Below, one piece after another: positions 1 to 6,966 of a stretch of DNA of 29,090 bases (its first letter is position 1; the number at the start of each line of letters is the position of its first letter). Both the position numbers and the translations under genes were made by a program. Under the pieces are notes generated by a model. The model saw only the letters and a program-made list of their open reading frames with translations, did no database searches and had not been told where the DNA came from. Origin of the DNA: an uncultured Collinsella sp. (GTDB lineage Bacteria > Actinomycetota > Coriobacteriia > Coriobacteriales > Coriobacteriaceae); NCBI GenBank assembly GCA_902494565.1, contig CABUTN010000024.1, forward strand, positions 1 to 29,090. The letters are read 5' to 3'.

Positions 1-170
1 CGAGCGCCGCCAGCAGGCTGCGCGGGACGAACGGCGGGCTGTTGAGCAGCACGCTGAGCAGGCTGAGCCGCACGCTGCGTCGGCTGCGCCGGGCGCTGGC
101 CAGGCTGAGCAGGGCGCGGCACGGGCTTCCGTGAACGATTCTGCTGGCGCGGATCGGAAGCGCTAGACAT
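1..170 (-). CDS. mltG: Endolytic transglycosylase MltG, N-terminus only (partial)
   Basis: The reading frame opens with ATG at 170 and runs off the left edge of the window. The start is well supported: a GAGGAGG ribosome-binding site lies 6 bases upstream, and the first codons overlap the end of ruvX by 8 bases, so translation is probably coupled. The 56 visible residues are low-complexity, rich in Pro, Gln, Ala and Arg, with repeats of the form A-Q-P-x-Q-R. Such a disordered cytoplasmic tail before a single membrane helix is common in actinobacterial MltG, a membrane-anchored lytic transglycosylase that ends nascent glycan strands. The catalytic domain is outside the window. The name therefore rests on position after alaS-ruvX and on the tail composition, not on a domain match. 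The existence of the gene is more certain than its identity. Confidence 0.7.
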   Translation of the reverse strand, partial: MSSASDPRQQNRSRKPVPRPAQPGQRPAQPTQRAAQPAQRAAQQPAVRPAQPAGGA

Positions 171-591
171 GCGAAACCTCCTCGTTTTTACGATCGAGCC
201 ACGTCTGCAAAAACAGGCTGGCGGCAATCATGTCGATCTTGCCCCTCATCTGCTTTTCGTTGAGGCCCTGCTCGCGCAGGATACGCTTGGCCTCTTGCGA
301 AGACAGACGTTCGTCCTCAAACTCCAGCGGAAGATCGAGCTCGTCGGCAATCTTTTGCGCCACGGCGGCAACGCGCTCGGCCTGGGGGCCGGGCTCACCG
401 GCCATGGTCAGGGGGCGTCCGCTTACCAGGATGTCGGGCTCATAGTCCTCAACCAGGTAGCGGAACGTCTTGGCCATACCGGTGACCTCGGCAGCCGGAA
501 GCACCTTGACAGGCATCGCCATCTTGCCATCACGGCTCGAGACGGCGATGCCAATCCTGGTCTCCCCTATGTCCAGCGCGAGCGCAACCAC
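163..591 (-). CDS. ruvX: Putative Holliday junction resolvase / pre-16S rRNA nuclease YqgF
   Basis: This 142-residue protein has the RNase H-like fold of the YqgF/RuvX family, at about the normal family length. It shows the N-terminal acidic motif A-L-D-I-G-E-T-R-I-G with Asp7, a central F-E-D-E-R-L-S-S-Q-E-A segment with the family's acidic residue, and a C-terminal K-I-D-M-I-A-A-S-L motif supplying another Asp. Family members trim the 5' end of 16S rRNA precursor and were first predicted to be Holliday junction resolvases. The start is GTG at 591; an in-frame stop lies four codons upstream, so no longer start is possible. AAGAAG serves as a modest ribosome-binding site. It sits 17 bases after alaS and overlaps mltG by 8 bases, consistent with one alaS-ruvX-mltG transcript. 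Confidence 0.93.
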   Translation of the reverse strand: MVALALDIGETRIGIAVSSRDGKMAMPVKVLPAAEVTGMAKTFRYLVEDYEPDILVSGRPLTMAGEPGPQAERVAAVAQKIADELDLPLEFEDERLSSQEAKRILREQGLNEKQMRGKIDMIAASLFLQTWLDRKNEEVSHV

Positions 592-608
592 AGCGACTTC
601 TTAGATTC

Positions 609-3266
609 TTAGGCGCCGAGCGCGGTCTTAGCGGCCGCGAGGGCATCGGCGATGCCGGCAGCATTCTTGCCACCGGCCTGGGCCATGTTGGGACGACCGC
701 CACCGCGACCGTCGACCAGACCCGCGATCTGCTTGATCACGTTACCGGCGTGGAAACCGGCCTTGACGGCGTCATCGGAGCCGGCAGCGAGCAGGGCCGG
801 AGTGCCCTTCTCAGTCACGCTGGCGACGACACAAGCGACAGGGCCGGCGACCTTCTGATGCACGGTATCCCATACGTTGCGCAGGTCGGCAGCCTCAAGG
901 CCCTGGAGCTCAGCGACAACGAGCTTATAGCCGTCGAGCTCGACGGCGCCCTCGATGGCGCTGGAGATGGCGTCGGAGGAGCCACCGGTCAGAGCCTTTT
1001 TGAGCTTGTTGGACGTCTCGCGCAGCTCAGCCTGCAGGTTCTCCACGCGGGCGGGAACCTCGTCGACGCGGCACTTGAGCGCAGCGGCGGCGGCGTCAAC
1101 GAGCGCCAGGCGGTCGGCCATGTAGTCGAGGGCACCCTTAGAGGTCACGGCCTCGATACGGCGGACATTGGAGCCCGTGGAGGACTCGGAAATGATCTTG
1201 AACAGACCAATCTCTGCGGTATTGGCGGCATGGGTGCCACCACAGAGCTCGCGGGAGAACGGCTGGTCCTCAGCGCCCACGGAGACGACGCGGACGACAT
1301 CGCCGTACTTCTCTCCAAACAGAGCGACAGCGCCGGCAGCCTTAGCCTCGTCGATGCCCATGACACGGGTCACGACCGGCTTGGAAGCGAAGATCTGCTG
1401 GTTGACCAGGTCCTCGACAGCCTTGAGCTGCTCGGAGGACAGGGCCTCGAAGTGCGTGAAGTCAAAGCGTAGGTGCTCGGGCGTCACCAGCGAGCCGGCC
1501 TGGGAGACGTGCTCGCCCAGGACCTGCTTAAGGGCAGCGTCGAGCAGGTGCGTGGCGGTGTGGTTGCGGCGCAGGAAGCCACGGCGCTCGGCGTCGAGCG
1601 CGGCGGTAACAGCGGCACCGACAGCCAGCGTGCCCTCGGCAACGTGCGCGACGTGGGCATACAGGCCGTTGTGGTTCTTGGTGTCGGCAACGGTCAGAAC
1701 AACGCCCTCGGCGGAAAGCTTGCCGGCATCGCCCTGCTGGCCACCCATCTCGGCATAGAACGGGGTGCGGTCGAGCACAACCTCGACATCCTCGCCGGCG
1801 GCAGCGGACTCGACGGACTCGCCGTTGCGCACGATGGCGACAACCTTGGCGCCCTCGATCACATCGTTGTCATAGCCGTCGAACTCGGTCGCTGCGACCT
1901 TGTCCGAAAGCTCGACCCACACGTCGTTGAAGCTGCCCCAGGCGTCGCCCTTGGCATTGGCGCGGGCGCGGGCCTTCTGGTCCTCCATGCAGGCAGTGAA
2001 GCCGTCCATATCGACGTCGTGGCCAGCGGTGCCGGCGATCTCGACGGTCAGATCGATGGGGAAACCAAAGGTGTCGTGCAGTTTAAAGGCGACATCGCCC
2101 GAAAGCACGGCGCCCTCGGCAAGCGCTGCCAGGGCCTCGTCCAGATAGACGCGGCCGTTGTCGAGCGTCGTGGAGAAGCGCTCCTCCTCGGAGGCGACGA
2201 TACCCTTGACGAGCGCGACATTCTTGAGCAGCTCGGGATAAGCCTCACCCATCTGAGCGTTAACCTCGTCGATGAACTTGGTCAGGAAGGCGCCCTCGAT
2301 GCCCAGCAGGCGACCGTGGAACACGGCACGACGGAGCAGGCGGCGAAGGACGTACTCGCGACCCTCGTTACCGGGAAGGATGCCGTCCGAGATCATAAAG
2401 TCGACGGCACGGGAGTGGTCGGCGATGATACGCAGGGAGCGGCTGGCGCCAGAGTAATCGTCGGCGTCATAGGTCTTGCCGCTAATCTTCTCGCCCAGCT
2501 TGATGAGGTGCTGCATCAGATCGCCGTCGTAGTTGGCGGTCTTGTGCTGCATGATGGCGGCCATGCGCTCCAGGCCCATGCCCGTATCGAGGTTGCGGTG
2601 CGGCAGCTCCGGCATGGAGCCGTCCTCCTGGCGGTCGTACTGGGTAAAGACGAGGTTCCAGAACTCCAGGAAGCGGTCGCAGTCGCAGCCAGGCTTGCAG
2701 TCGGGGCTGCCGCAGCCGACCTCCTCGCCCATGTCAAAGTAGATCTCGGAGCACGGACCGCAGGGACCGGTGGGGCCAGCGGCCCAGAAGTTATCGTCCT
2801 CGCCCAGGCGGGAGATGTGGTCCTCAGCAACGCCCAGAGAACGCCACACGTCGTGGGTCTCGTCGTCCTCGGTAAAGACGGTGAAGTACAGGCGGTCGAG
2901 CGGCAGCTTGAACTCCTTGGTGATGAGCTCAAAGGCCCAGGCGCAAGCCTGCTGCTTGGAGACGCCGCCAAAGGAGAAGTCGCCGAGCATCTCAAAGAAG
3001 GACAGGTGACGGCCGTCCTCGCCGATGCAATCGATGTCGTTGGTGCGGACGCACTTCTGGCAGGAGATAGCGCCGATCTCCTTCATGGTCTTCTTGCCCT
3101 GGTAGTACTCCTTAAACTGGTTCATGCCGGCGTTGGCAAGCAGCAGCGAAGGATCGTCAGGGACGAGGGACGAAGAAGGATAGAGCTTAAGACCGCGCTC
3201 CTCAAAGAAGTTGAGGAACTTGGAGCGAATCTCGGCCGTAGTCATTGACGGGTAGTCAGCACTCAT
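609..3266 (-). CDS. alaS: Alanine--tRNA ligase
   Basis: The 885-residue product matches full-length bacterial AlaRS (876 residues in E. coli). It charges tRNA-Ala in the cytoplasm and edits mischarged Ser or Gly. The class II core starts at T-T-A-E-I-R-S-K-F-L-N-F-F-E and continues through the F-E-M-L-G-D-F-S-F-G and G-C-G segments. The editing domain has H569-T-A-T-H573, and C675-G-G-T-H679 completes the zinc site. The C-Ala domain ends with the Gly-rich G-R-G-G-G-R-P-N-M-A-Q-A-G-G segment. I chose ATG at 3266 because a CGAGGAG ribosome-binding site lies 9 bases upstream. The open frame extends 30 codons further, through the promoter, and that extension does not look like AlaRS. ATG 3245 has no ribosome-binding site. 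It is the first gene of the alaS-ruvX-mltG operon. Confidence 0.97.
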   Translation of the reverse strand: MSADYPSMTTAEIRSKFLNFFEERGLKLYPSSSLVPDDPSLLLANAGMNQFKEYYQGKKTMKEIGAISCQKCVRTNDIDCIGEDGRHLSFFEMLGDFSFGGVSKQQACAWAFELITKEFKLPLDRLYFTVFTEDDETHDVWRSLGVAEDHISRLGEDDNFWAAGPTGPCGPCSEIYFDMGEEVGCGSPDCKPGCDCDRFLEFWNLVFTQYDRQEDGSMPELPHRNLDTGMGLERMAAIMQHKTANYDGDLMQHLIKLGEKISGKTYDADDYSGASRSLRIIADHSRAVDFMISDGILPGNEGREYVLRRLLRRAVFHGRLLGIEGAFLTKFIDEVNAQMGEAYPELLKNVALVKGIVASEEERFSTTLDNGRVYLDEALAALAEGAVLSGDVAFKLHDTFGFPIDLTVEIAGTAGHDVDMDGFTACMEDQKARARANAKGDAWGSFNDVWVELSDKVAATEFDGYDNDVIEGAKVVAIVRNGESVESAAAGEDVEVVLDRTPFYAEMGGQQGDAGKLSAEGVVLTVADTKNHNGLYAHVAHVAEGTLAVGAAVTAALDAERRGFLRRNHTATHLLDAALKQVLGEHVSQAGSLVTPEHLRFDFTHFEALSSEQLKAVEDLVNQQIFASKPVVTRVMGIDEAKAAGAVALFGEKYGDVVRVVSVGAEDQPFSRELCGGTHAANTAEIGLFKIISESSTGSNVRRIEAVTSKGALDYMADRLALVDAAAAALKCRVDEVPARVENLQAELRETSNKLKKALTGGSSDAISSAIEGAVELDGYKLVVAELQGLEAADLRNVWDTVHQKVAGPVACVVASVTEKGTPALLAAGSDDAVKAGFHAGNVIKQIAGLVDGRGGGRPNMAQAGGKNAAGIADALAAAKTALGA

Positions 3267-3312
3267 AGAGGGAATCTCCTCGGTTTCACATCGAAACAGT
3301 TCAAACGTAACG

Positions 3313-3340
3313 ATATTACCATCCCGCCGCGCCTGTGCAA
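3313..3340 (-). promoter_or_regulatory. Promoter of the alaS operon
   Basis: On the minus strand TTGCAC (3335-3340) and TAATAT (3313-3318) are separated by 16 bases, close to the sigma-70 consensus. Transcription would start near 3306, giving a leader of about 40 bases before alaS. The -35 box overlaps the T-tract of the terminator just upstream. No T-box element is visible here, unlike at ileS. Confidence 0.65.
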
Positions 3341-3368
3341 AAAAGAGGGTCGCCAAACAGCGACCCTC
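3339..3368 (-). terminator. Intrinsic terminator upstream of the alaS promoter
   Basis: A 9-bp perfect stem (GAGGGTCGC with GCGACCCTC, 3345-3353 and 3360-3368) has a 6-base loop and is followed on the minus strand by six T residues. It insulates alaS from leftward transcription coming from the AI-2E permease and sigma-factor operon. No other clear terminator for that operon is seen between here and 3707. Confidence 0.8.
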
Positions 3369-3422
3369 CAGCGAAAGTGCACGTTATTTAGTACTGCGCG
3401 ATCCTTTGAAAAAGGACTGCTG

Positions 3423-3428
3423 TATAAT
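3423..3428 (+). promoter_or_regulatory. Candidate -10 box for the small membrane protein gene
   Basis: A perfect TATAAT lies 33 bases before the ATG at 3461. No good -35 hexamer is found at 16-18 bases; TTGAAA at 3406-3411 is only 11 bases away. It may be an activator-dependent promoter, or a chance match in a locally AT-rich stretch. Confidence 0.4.
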
Positions 3429-3460
3429 TGCATATAAGATTCACCCGGAAGGAGCGATCG

Positions 3461-3700
3461 ATGAAAAGCAAACGATTTGTCCTGAATGCACTTCTGGTTG
3501 TAGCACTTTTAGCGCTCTTAGCCTTCTCATGCTGGTACGCAAACCAACCATCATTTGGATACGTATCGTATACAGTAATGTCCGGCGATAAGGCTTATTA
3601 CACTCTACGCGCAATTGACGTTCTCTTTTTCTATGTAGCCGGCCCCTTATCAATCGCTTTGGTCGCGTTTCTTGTCATTTACAACTTCAAGAAACGTTAA
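3461..3700 (+). CDS. Small hypothetical membrane protein, two predicted helices
   Basis: I do not recognise this 79-residue protein. It starts M-K-S-K-R-F-V-L-N and has a hydrophobic helix at about residues 7-24, a short polar segment rich in Tyr and Ser (about 27-50), and a second helix at about 52-73. It ends in a basic N-F-K-K-R tail, so both ends are probably cytoplasmic. ATG at 3461 is chosen because AAGGAG lies 6 bases upstream; a TTG at 3428 has no ribosome-binding site and overlaps the -10 box. The gene is visibly more AT-rich than its neighbours and stands alone on the plus strand. It converges on the AI-2E permease gene with only 6 bases between stop codons. It could be a recent acquisition or a lineage-specific orphan gene. 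Confidence 0.75.
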   Translation: MKSKRFVLNALLVVALLALLAFSCWYANQPSFGYVSYTVMSGDKAYYTLRAIDVLFFYVAGPLSIALVAFLVIYNFKKR

Positions 3701-3706
3701 TAGAAC

Positions 3707-5119
3707 CTATTTAGAATCCGAATCGTCCATGGAGCCGTCGATGCCGGTTTTGGTTTCGTCGTTCATATTGAAATCGTCGTCTTTGGCGAAGGGATTCTTG
3801 AAAAAGCCCGTAGCATCGGGCTGAAGGCCCGAGAGCTTCATCCAGGGATTATCGAGCTCGGGTTTGGGCATGGCCTGGGCCTCGGGCGCGGTCTCGTTGC
3901 CGATGAGCTCGGACTCGTAGATGAAGGTGTCGTCGCCGAGCGCGTCGTAGGCGGCGACCGGGTTGCCATCGGCATCGCGGTACGGTGTGCCCTTAAACAC
4001 GGCGCCGTCATAGGCCACAAGCTGGCGGCCGGTCTCATTCTCGAAGTAGTACACGAAGATACCCTTGAGGGCCGCACATAGCGGGATGGCAATAATCATG
4101 CCGATGGGGCCCATGAGTGCCGAGCCAATAACGAGCGCCGTGAGGCTCATGATGGGATGCACCTGCACCGAGCTCTGCATAACCTTAGGCGAAATCACGT
4201 TATCGGTGACGTTTTGCGCGACCATCGTCACGATGAGCGTCCATAACGCCAACATGGGACTGAACATGAAGCCGAGTACCGTGGCGATTGCTGCGCTCAC
4301 CCAGGGACCGACGACCGGAACCAAATGCATGATGCCGGTAAAGATAGCCATGAGCGCCGCATACGGATGACCGATGATCAAAAAACCGATAAAGGCGAGG
4401 AAACCACCGCAGATGGACGTCACGACCATACCGCGCATGTAGCAGCCGACAGAGCGAGAAAGGATGGCGACCATAAAGCGGTACGAGGTCTCCTTCTCCT
4501 GACCGATGATGGTGCAAATCTCGTGATGCATGCGAGAGTAGTCGCAGGCCATCCAGTAGGCAAGCACCAGACCAAGGAAGATCACGAACAACTGCGAGGC
4601 CGTATTGGTGATGAGCGGGAACACACCGCGACCAAGCTCGGCAGCAATCTGAGACACATACTTCGATGCCACGGTAACCAGGGACGAAAGATTATCGTCC
4701 AAATACTCCTTGAGCGGCGTGTTGTTGAGCGTCTTGGCATGCGAGATCATCTCATTGAGATCGCCACCCGCAACACGAAGCTGCTCGGGCAGGCGGCTCA
4801 GGACTTCCATGATCTGACCAAAGAGAATCGGCGACAAGATGCAAACGACACCGACGAGCACGGCAACAACAACAATAAGCGCGATAAGCGAACCGATGCC
4901 GCGATTCACGCCATGGTGCTCGAGCCAGTTGGTGATCGGGGACATCACAAAAGCAATGATGGAGCCGACGGCAAGAAACTCAATAACCGGTGCCAGGATG
5001 CCCATAAGGTTAAAGATGACAGCAGCAATAACAATGCAGCCGACAACAGCCCAAATGCGCAGCGTCAGAATGCGGGTGTCGCGCAGCACGCGATCGGTTT
5101 GCTGGGGGTGCTCACTCAT
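3707..5119 (-). CDS. AI-2E family transporter (PerM-type permease)
   Basis: This 470-residue integral membrane protein belongs to the AI-2E family transporter group (PF01594, formerly UPF0118). Two N-terminal helices (about residues 19-62) are followed by the P-I-T-N-W-L-E segment. Further helices follow a soluble loop, and the conserved block Y-A-A-L-M-A-I-F-T-G-I-M-H-L-V-P-V-V-G-P-W leads into N-V-I-S-P-K-V-M. Some relatives move autoinducer-2 and others are Na+/H+ antiporters, so the substrate cannot be read from sequence. A hydrophilic C-terminal tail of roughly 120 residues, rich in Asp, Glu and Pro, is longer than usual and probably cytoplasmic. The ATG overlaps the TGA of the sigma-factor gene (ATGA), so the two are translationally coupled. 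This suggests a role in the same stress response. Confidence 0.92.
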   Translation of the reverse strand: MSEHPQQTDRVLRDTRILTLRIWAVVGCIVIAAVIFNLMGILAPVIEFLAVGSIIAFVMSPITNWLEHHGVNRGIGSLIALIVVVAVLVGVVCILSPILFGQIMEVLSRLPEQLRVAGGDLNEMISHAKTLNNTPLKEYLDDNLSSLVTVASKYVSQIAAELGRGVFPLITNTASQLFVIFLGLVLAYWMACDYSRMHHEICTIIGQEKETSYRFMVAILSRSVGCYMRGMVVTSICGGFLAFIGFLIIGHPYAALMAIFTGIMHLVPVVGPWVSAAIATVLGFMFSPMLALWTLIVTMVAQNVTDNVISPKVMQSSVQVHPIMSLTALVIGSALMGPIGMIIAIPLCAALKGIFVYYFENETGRQLVAYDGAVFKGTPYRDADGNPVAAYDALGDDTFIYESELIGNETAPEAQAMPKPELDNPWMKLSGLQPDATGFFKNPFAKDDDFNMNDETKTGIDGSMDDSDSK

Positions 5120-5907
5120 GAACGAATCATCACTCCGTCGGGGTCGATCTTGTCCTGAATCTTCTTAAGCGTGCGGCGCAGCAGACGCGAAACCTGTACC
5201 TGAGAAATACCCAGCTTCTTGGCGATCTCGATCTGGGTCATGCCCTTCACAAAGCGCAGCTCAATCACCTCGCGCTCGCGCGGCGAGAAATCACGGATGG
5301 CTTCCTCGATCACTAGGCGGTCATCGGTAAAGTCGAGCTCGTTGTCGTCGTCGGCGTAACGGTCGAGAATCGAGGGGGCATCGTCCGAATCGGACGCACC
5401 AGGAGCCTCGATGGGCACCGAGGTATAGGCCGAAGACGATTCCATGGCCTCCAGCACCTCATCGACCGTCACGTCCAAGTACTCAGCGATTTCCTCAACC
5501 TTAGGCGAGCGCTGTAGCTCGTTGGTGAGCTTATCGGTAGCCTGGTTGACCTTGGCCGAGAGCTCCTGCAAGCGACGGGGCACGCGCACGCTCCAGCCCT
5601 TGTCGCGGAAGTGACGCTTGATCTCGCCCAAGATGGTAGGCGTGGCAAACGTGGTGAACTCGAGTCCGCGCTCAGGGTCAAAGCGATCGATAGCCTTGAG
5701 CAGGCCCAAATAACCAACCTGCATCAGGTCATCGAGCGGCTCGCCGCGGTTCTTAAACTTGTTGGCAAGAAACCTTACCAGGTTCATGTGGGACATGACG
5801 AGCTGCTCGCGTGCGTCCGGGTCACCGGTCTCTTTATAGCGACGAAACAGCTCGCGGGTTTTCTCCTTGTCCCAAGCGGTCTTACCGCTCCGGGAACGTT
5901 CGGTCAT
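5116..5907 (-). CDS. RNA polymerase sigma factor, SigB/SigF/SigG subfamily
   Basis: This 263-residue group 3 sigma factor directs RNA polymerase to alternative promoters. Region 2 (about residues 36-105) contains D-D-L-M-Q-V-G-Y-L-G-L-L-K-A-I-D-R-F and F-T-T-F-A-T-P-T-I-L-G-E-I-K-R-H-F-R-D, matching core binding and -10 recognition in SigB/SigF proteins. Region 3 spans about 110-195, and region 4 (about 200-252) has the helix-turn-helix M-T-Q-I-E-I-A-K-K-L-G-I-S-Q-V-Q-V-S-R-L. An acidic linker, including D-S-D-D-A and D-D-D-N-E-L-D, joins regions 3 and 4. It starts one base after the anti-sigma gene stop and overlaps the permease start by 4 bases. Coriobacteria do not sporulate, so a general-stress role like SigB is more likely than a sporulation role; this is inference. 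Confidence 0.95.
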   Translation of the reverse strand: MTERSRSGKTAWDKEKTRELFRRYKETGDPDAREQLVMSHMNLVRFLANKFKNRGEPLDDLMQVGYLGLLKAIDRFDPERGLEFTTFATPTILGEIKRHFRDKGWSVRVPRRLQELSAKVNQATDKLTNELQRSPKVEEIAEYLDVTVDEVLEAMESSSAYTSVPIEAPGASDSDDAPSILDRYADDDNELDFTDDRLVIEEAIRDFSPREREVIELRFVKGMTQIEIAKKLGISQVQVSRLLRRTLKKIQDKIDPDGVMIRS

Positions 5908-5908
5908 A

Positions 5909-6286
5909 TTAGATATCCGCCTTGAGGTCGAGGGAAAGCGTCAGGGGCGCCGCAGTCTTTTCGTAGGAGTCGCACACGCTCGCCAAAATGAGCTCGGCAT
6001 ACACAGCGGCCTGGTCATCCTCGTCGACGGTGGCCTGGTCGCCAAAGGTAAAGGTCATGCCAACGTGAGATTCGTCGACATCGAATTTGATCGAGATGTC
6101 ATCGGAATCAACAGCCGTGCAGCCGAAAATAAATGCTTCCTCGGCAGCCATACGAATGTCCTCGATGCGATCGACGGACATGGAGCAGAGCGCACCGACA
6201 TTTGCCGCCGTCATGCGCACAAGGCGCGCCAGACGCGGGTCGCCGGCAACGGTCAGCGTAATGGGGCAAGTTGCTTCGCTACTCAT
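5909..6286 (-). CDS. Probable anti-sigma factor, RsbW/SpoIIAB-like, degenerate ATPase fold
   Basis: The 125-residue product has the size and position of an RsbW/SpoIIAB anti-sigma factor, directly upstream of the sigma gene. The segment S-V-D-R-I-E-D-I-R-M-A-A-E-E-A-F (about residues 37-52) matches the helix that carries the HATPase N-box. However, the position of the usual Mg-binding Asn is Phe54, and no D-x-G-x-G ATP-lid motif follows; the equivalent region reads G-M-T-F-T-F-G-D-Q-A. The fold therefore looks kept while ATP binding or kinase activity may be lost. ATG 6286 has GAGGAG 7 bases upstream and overlaps the DUF948 stop by 8 bases; a longer open frame lies inside the upstream gene. 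No RsbV-type antagonist is seen nearby. The sigma-binding role is inferred from context. Confidence 0.75.
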   Translation of the reverse strand: MSSEATCPITLTVAGDPRLARLVRMTAANVGALCSMSVDRIEDIRMAAEEAFIFGCTAVDSDDISIKFDVDESHVGMTFTFGDQATVDEDDQAAVYAELILASVCDSYEKTAAPLTLSLDLKADI

Positions 6287-6866
6287 CGCAGGACTCCTCA
6301 GAGGTCTCGGCGGGCGTGTAGGTGTAATACTGAGCCGGCTTGGATACAGACTTCTGACCATCATCGTCGCCCGCGGCAGCCTCGTCCTCGCCAATTAGGA
6401 CGCGCTCGGTAGGCAGCTCGGCCTCCGCAGCGGCAGCGGCGAGCTTGCGATCGGCGTCGGCTGCAGGAGCCTTCACCTTATTGAAGAGCTTCTGCACAGC
6501 ACCGGCGGCAGAGTCGGTCACGCTAGACACAGCATTGCTGGCCTCGGCCATGCTGCCCGTAACCTCAGAAATGTCGCGAACCACGGCTTCGACCTCTACG
6601 AGATTGGAGGTAAGGGCATCAACTGCCGTCTTGCTCGACTTAAGCAGCGGCTCCATCTGGGCAAGCGCCGGCGTAAGCTCATCGACAGCGCCATCGAGCT
6701 TTGCCACCACAGGCTGAGCCTCGGCGATGGTGTTGTTGAGGTCGTTCACGGTCTTATCGAGCGAGTCGACAACATTGCGGGTCTTGCGCAGGGTAAGCGC
6801 GAGCTCAGCGATGGCCCACACGCCGGCAACGGCGAGCAGCAGCAGGGCGATTTGAATGGGACTCAT
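6279..6866 (-). CDS. DUF948 family membrane protein (YtxG-like)
   Basis: This 195-residue protein has one N-terminal membrane helix (about residues 4-24). A long amphipathic, probably coiled-coil region with D-S-L-D-K-T-V-N-D-L-N-N-T-I-A-E follows, then an Ala- and acid-rich tail. This is the layout of DUF948 proteins (PF06103), including the B. subtilis general stress protein YtxG; the molecular function is unknown. GGGAGG lies 5 bases before the ATG at 6866. It is the first gene of a four-gene run and overlaps the anti-sigma gene by 8 bases. Its link to a SigB-like factor fits the known sigma-B dependence of ytxG in Bacillus. Membrane-tethered sensing of the sigma module is possible but is only inferred. 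Confidence 0.85.
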   Translation of the reverse strand: MSPIQIALLLLAVAGVWAIAELALTLRKTRNVVDSLDKTVNDLNNTIAEAQPVVAKLDGAVDELTPALAQMEPLLKSSKTAVDALTSNLVEVEAVVRDISEVTGSMAEASNAVSSVTDSAAGAVQKLFNKVKAPAADADRKLAAAAAEAELPTERVLIGEDEAAAGDDDGQKSVSKPAQYYTYTPAETSEESCDE

Positions 6867-6966
6867 ACAAGCCTCCCGGAAAAATCGAAATACAGACGCT
6901 TTTCATGGTACCCCAAAGGGGACCGAACATGCCAAGAGTAGCAACGTGGGACAAAATTATCAGCAG

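Noticed and set aside
1..166. A plus-strand frame open from the left edge to TAG at 164-166
   Set aside because: The minus strand has an ATG with an ideal ribosome-binding site overlapping ruvX, which explains the region better; the plus frame is Ala/Glu-rich without features.
1473..3248. A 591-codon plus-strand open frame opposite alaS
   Set aside because: It is a shadow of AlaRS coding sequence; its codon pattern is explained by the minus strand.
3267..3430. T-box or other attenuator leader before alaS
   Set aside because: The terminator lies upstream of a good alaS promoter, and no specifier loop, GGGTGG motif or competing antiterminator could be found.
6900..6925. Short hairpin around CCCCAAAGGGG between rarA and the DUF948 gene
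   Set aside because: The stem is short, bulged and has no T-run on either strand, so I could not support a terminator.
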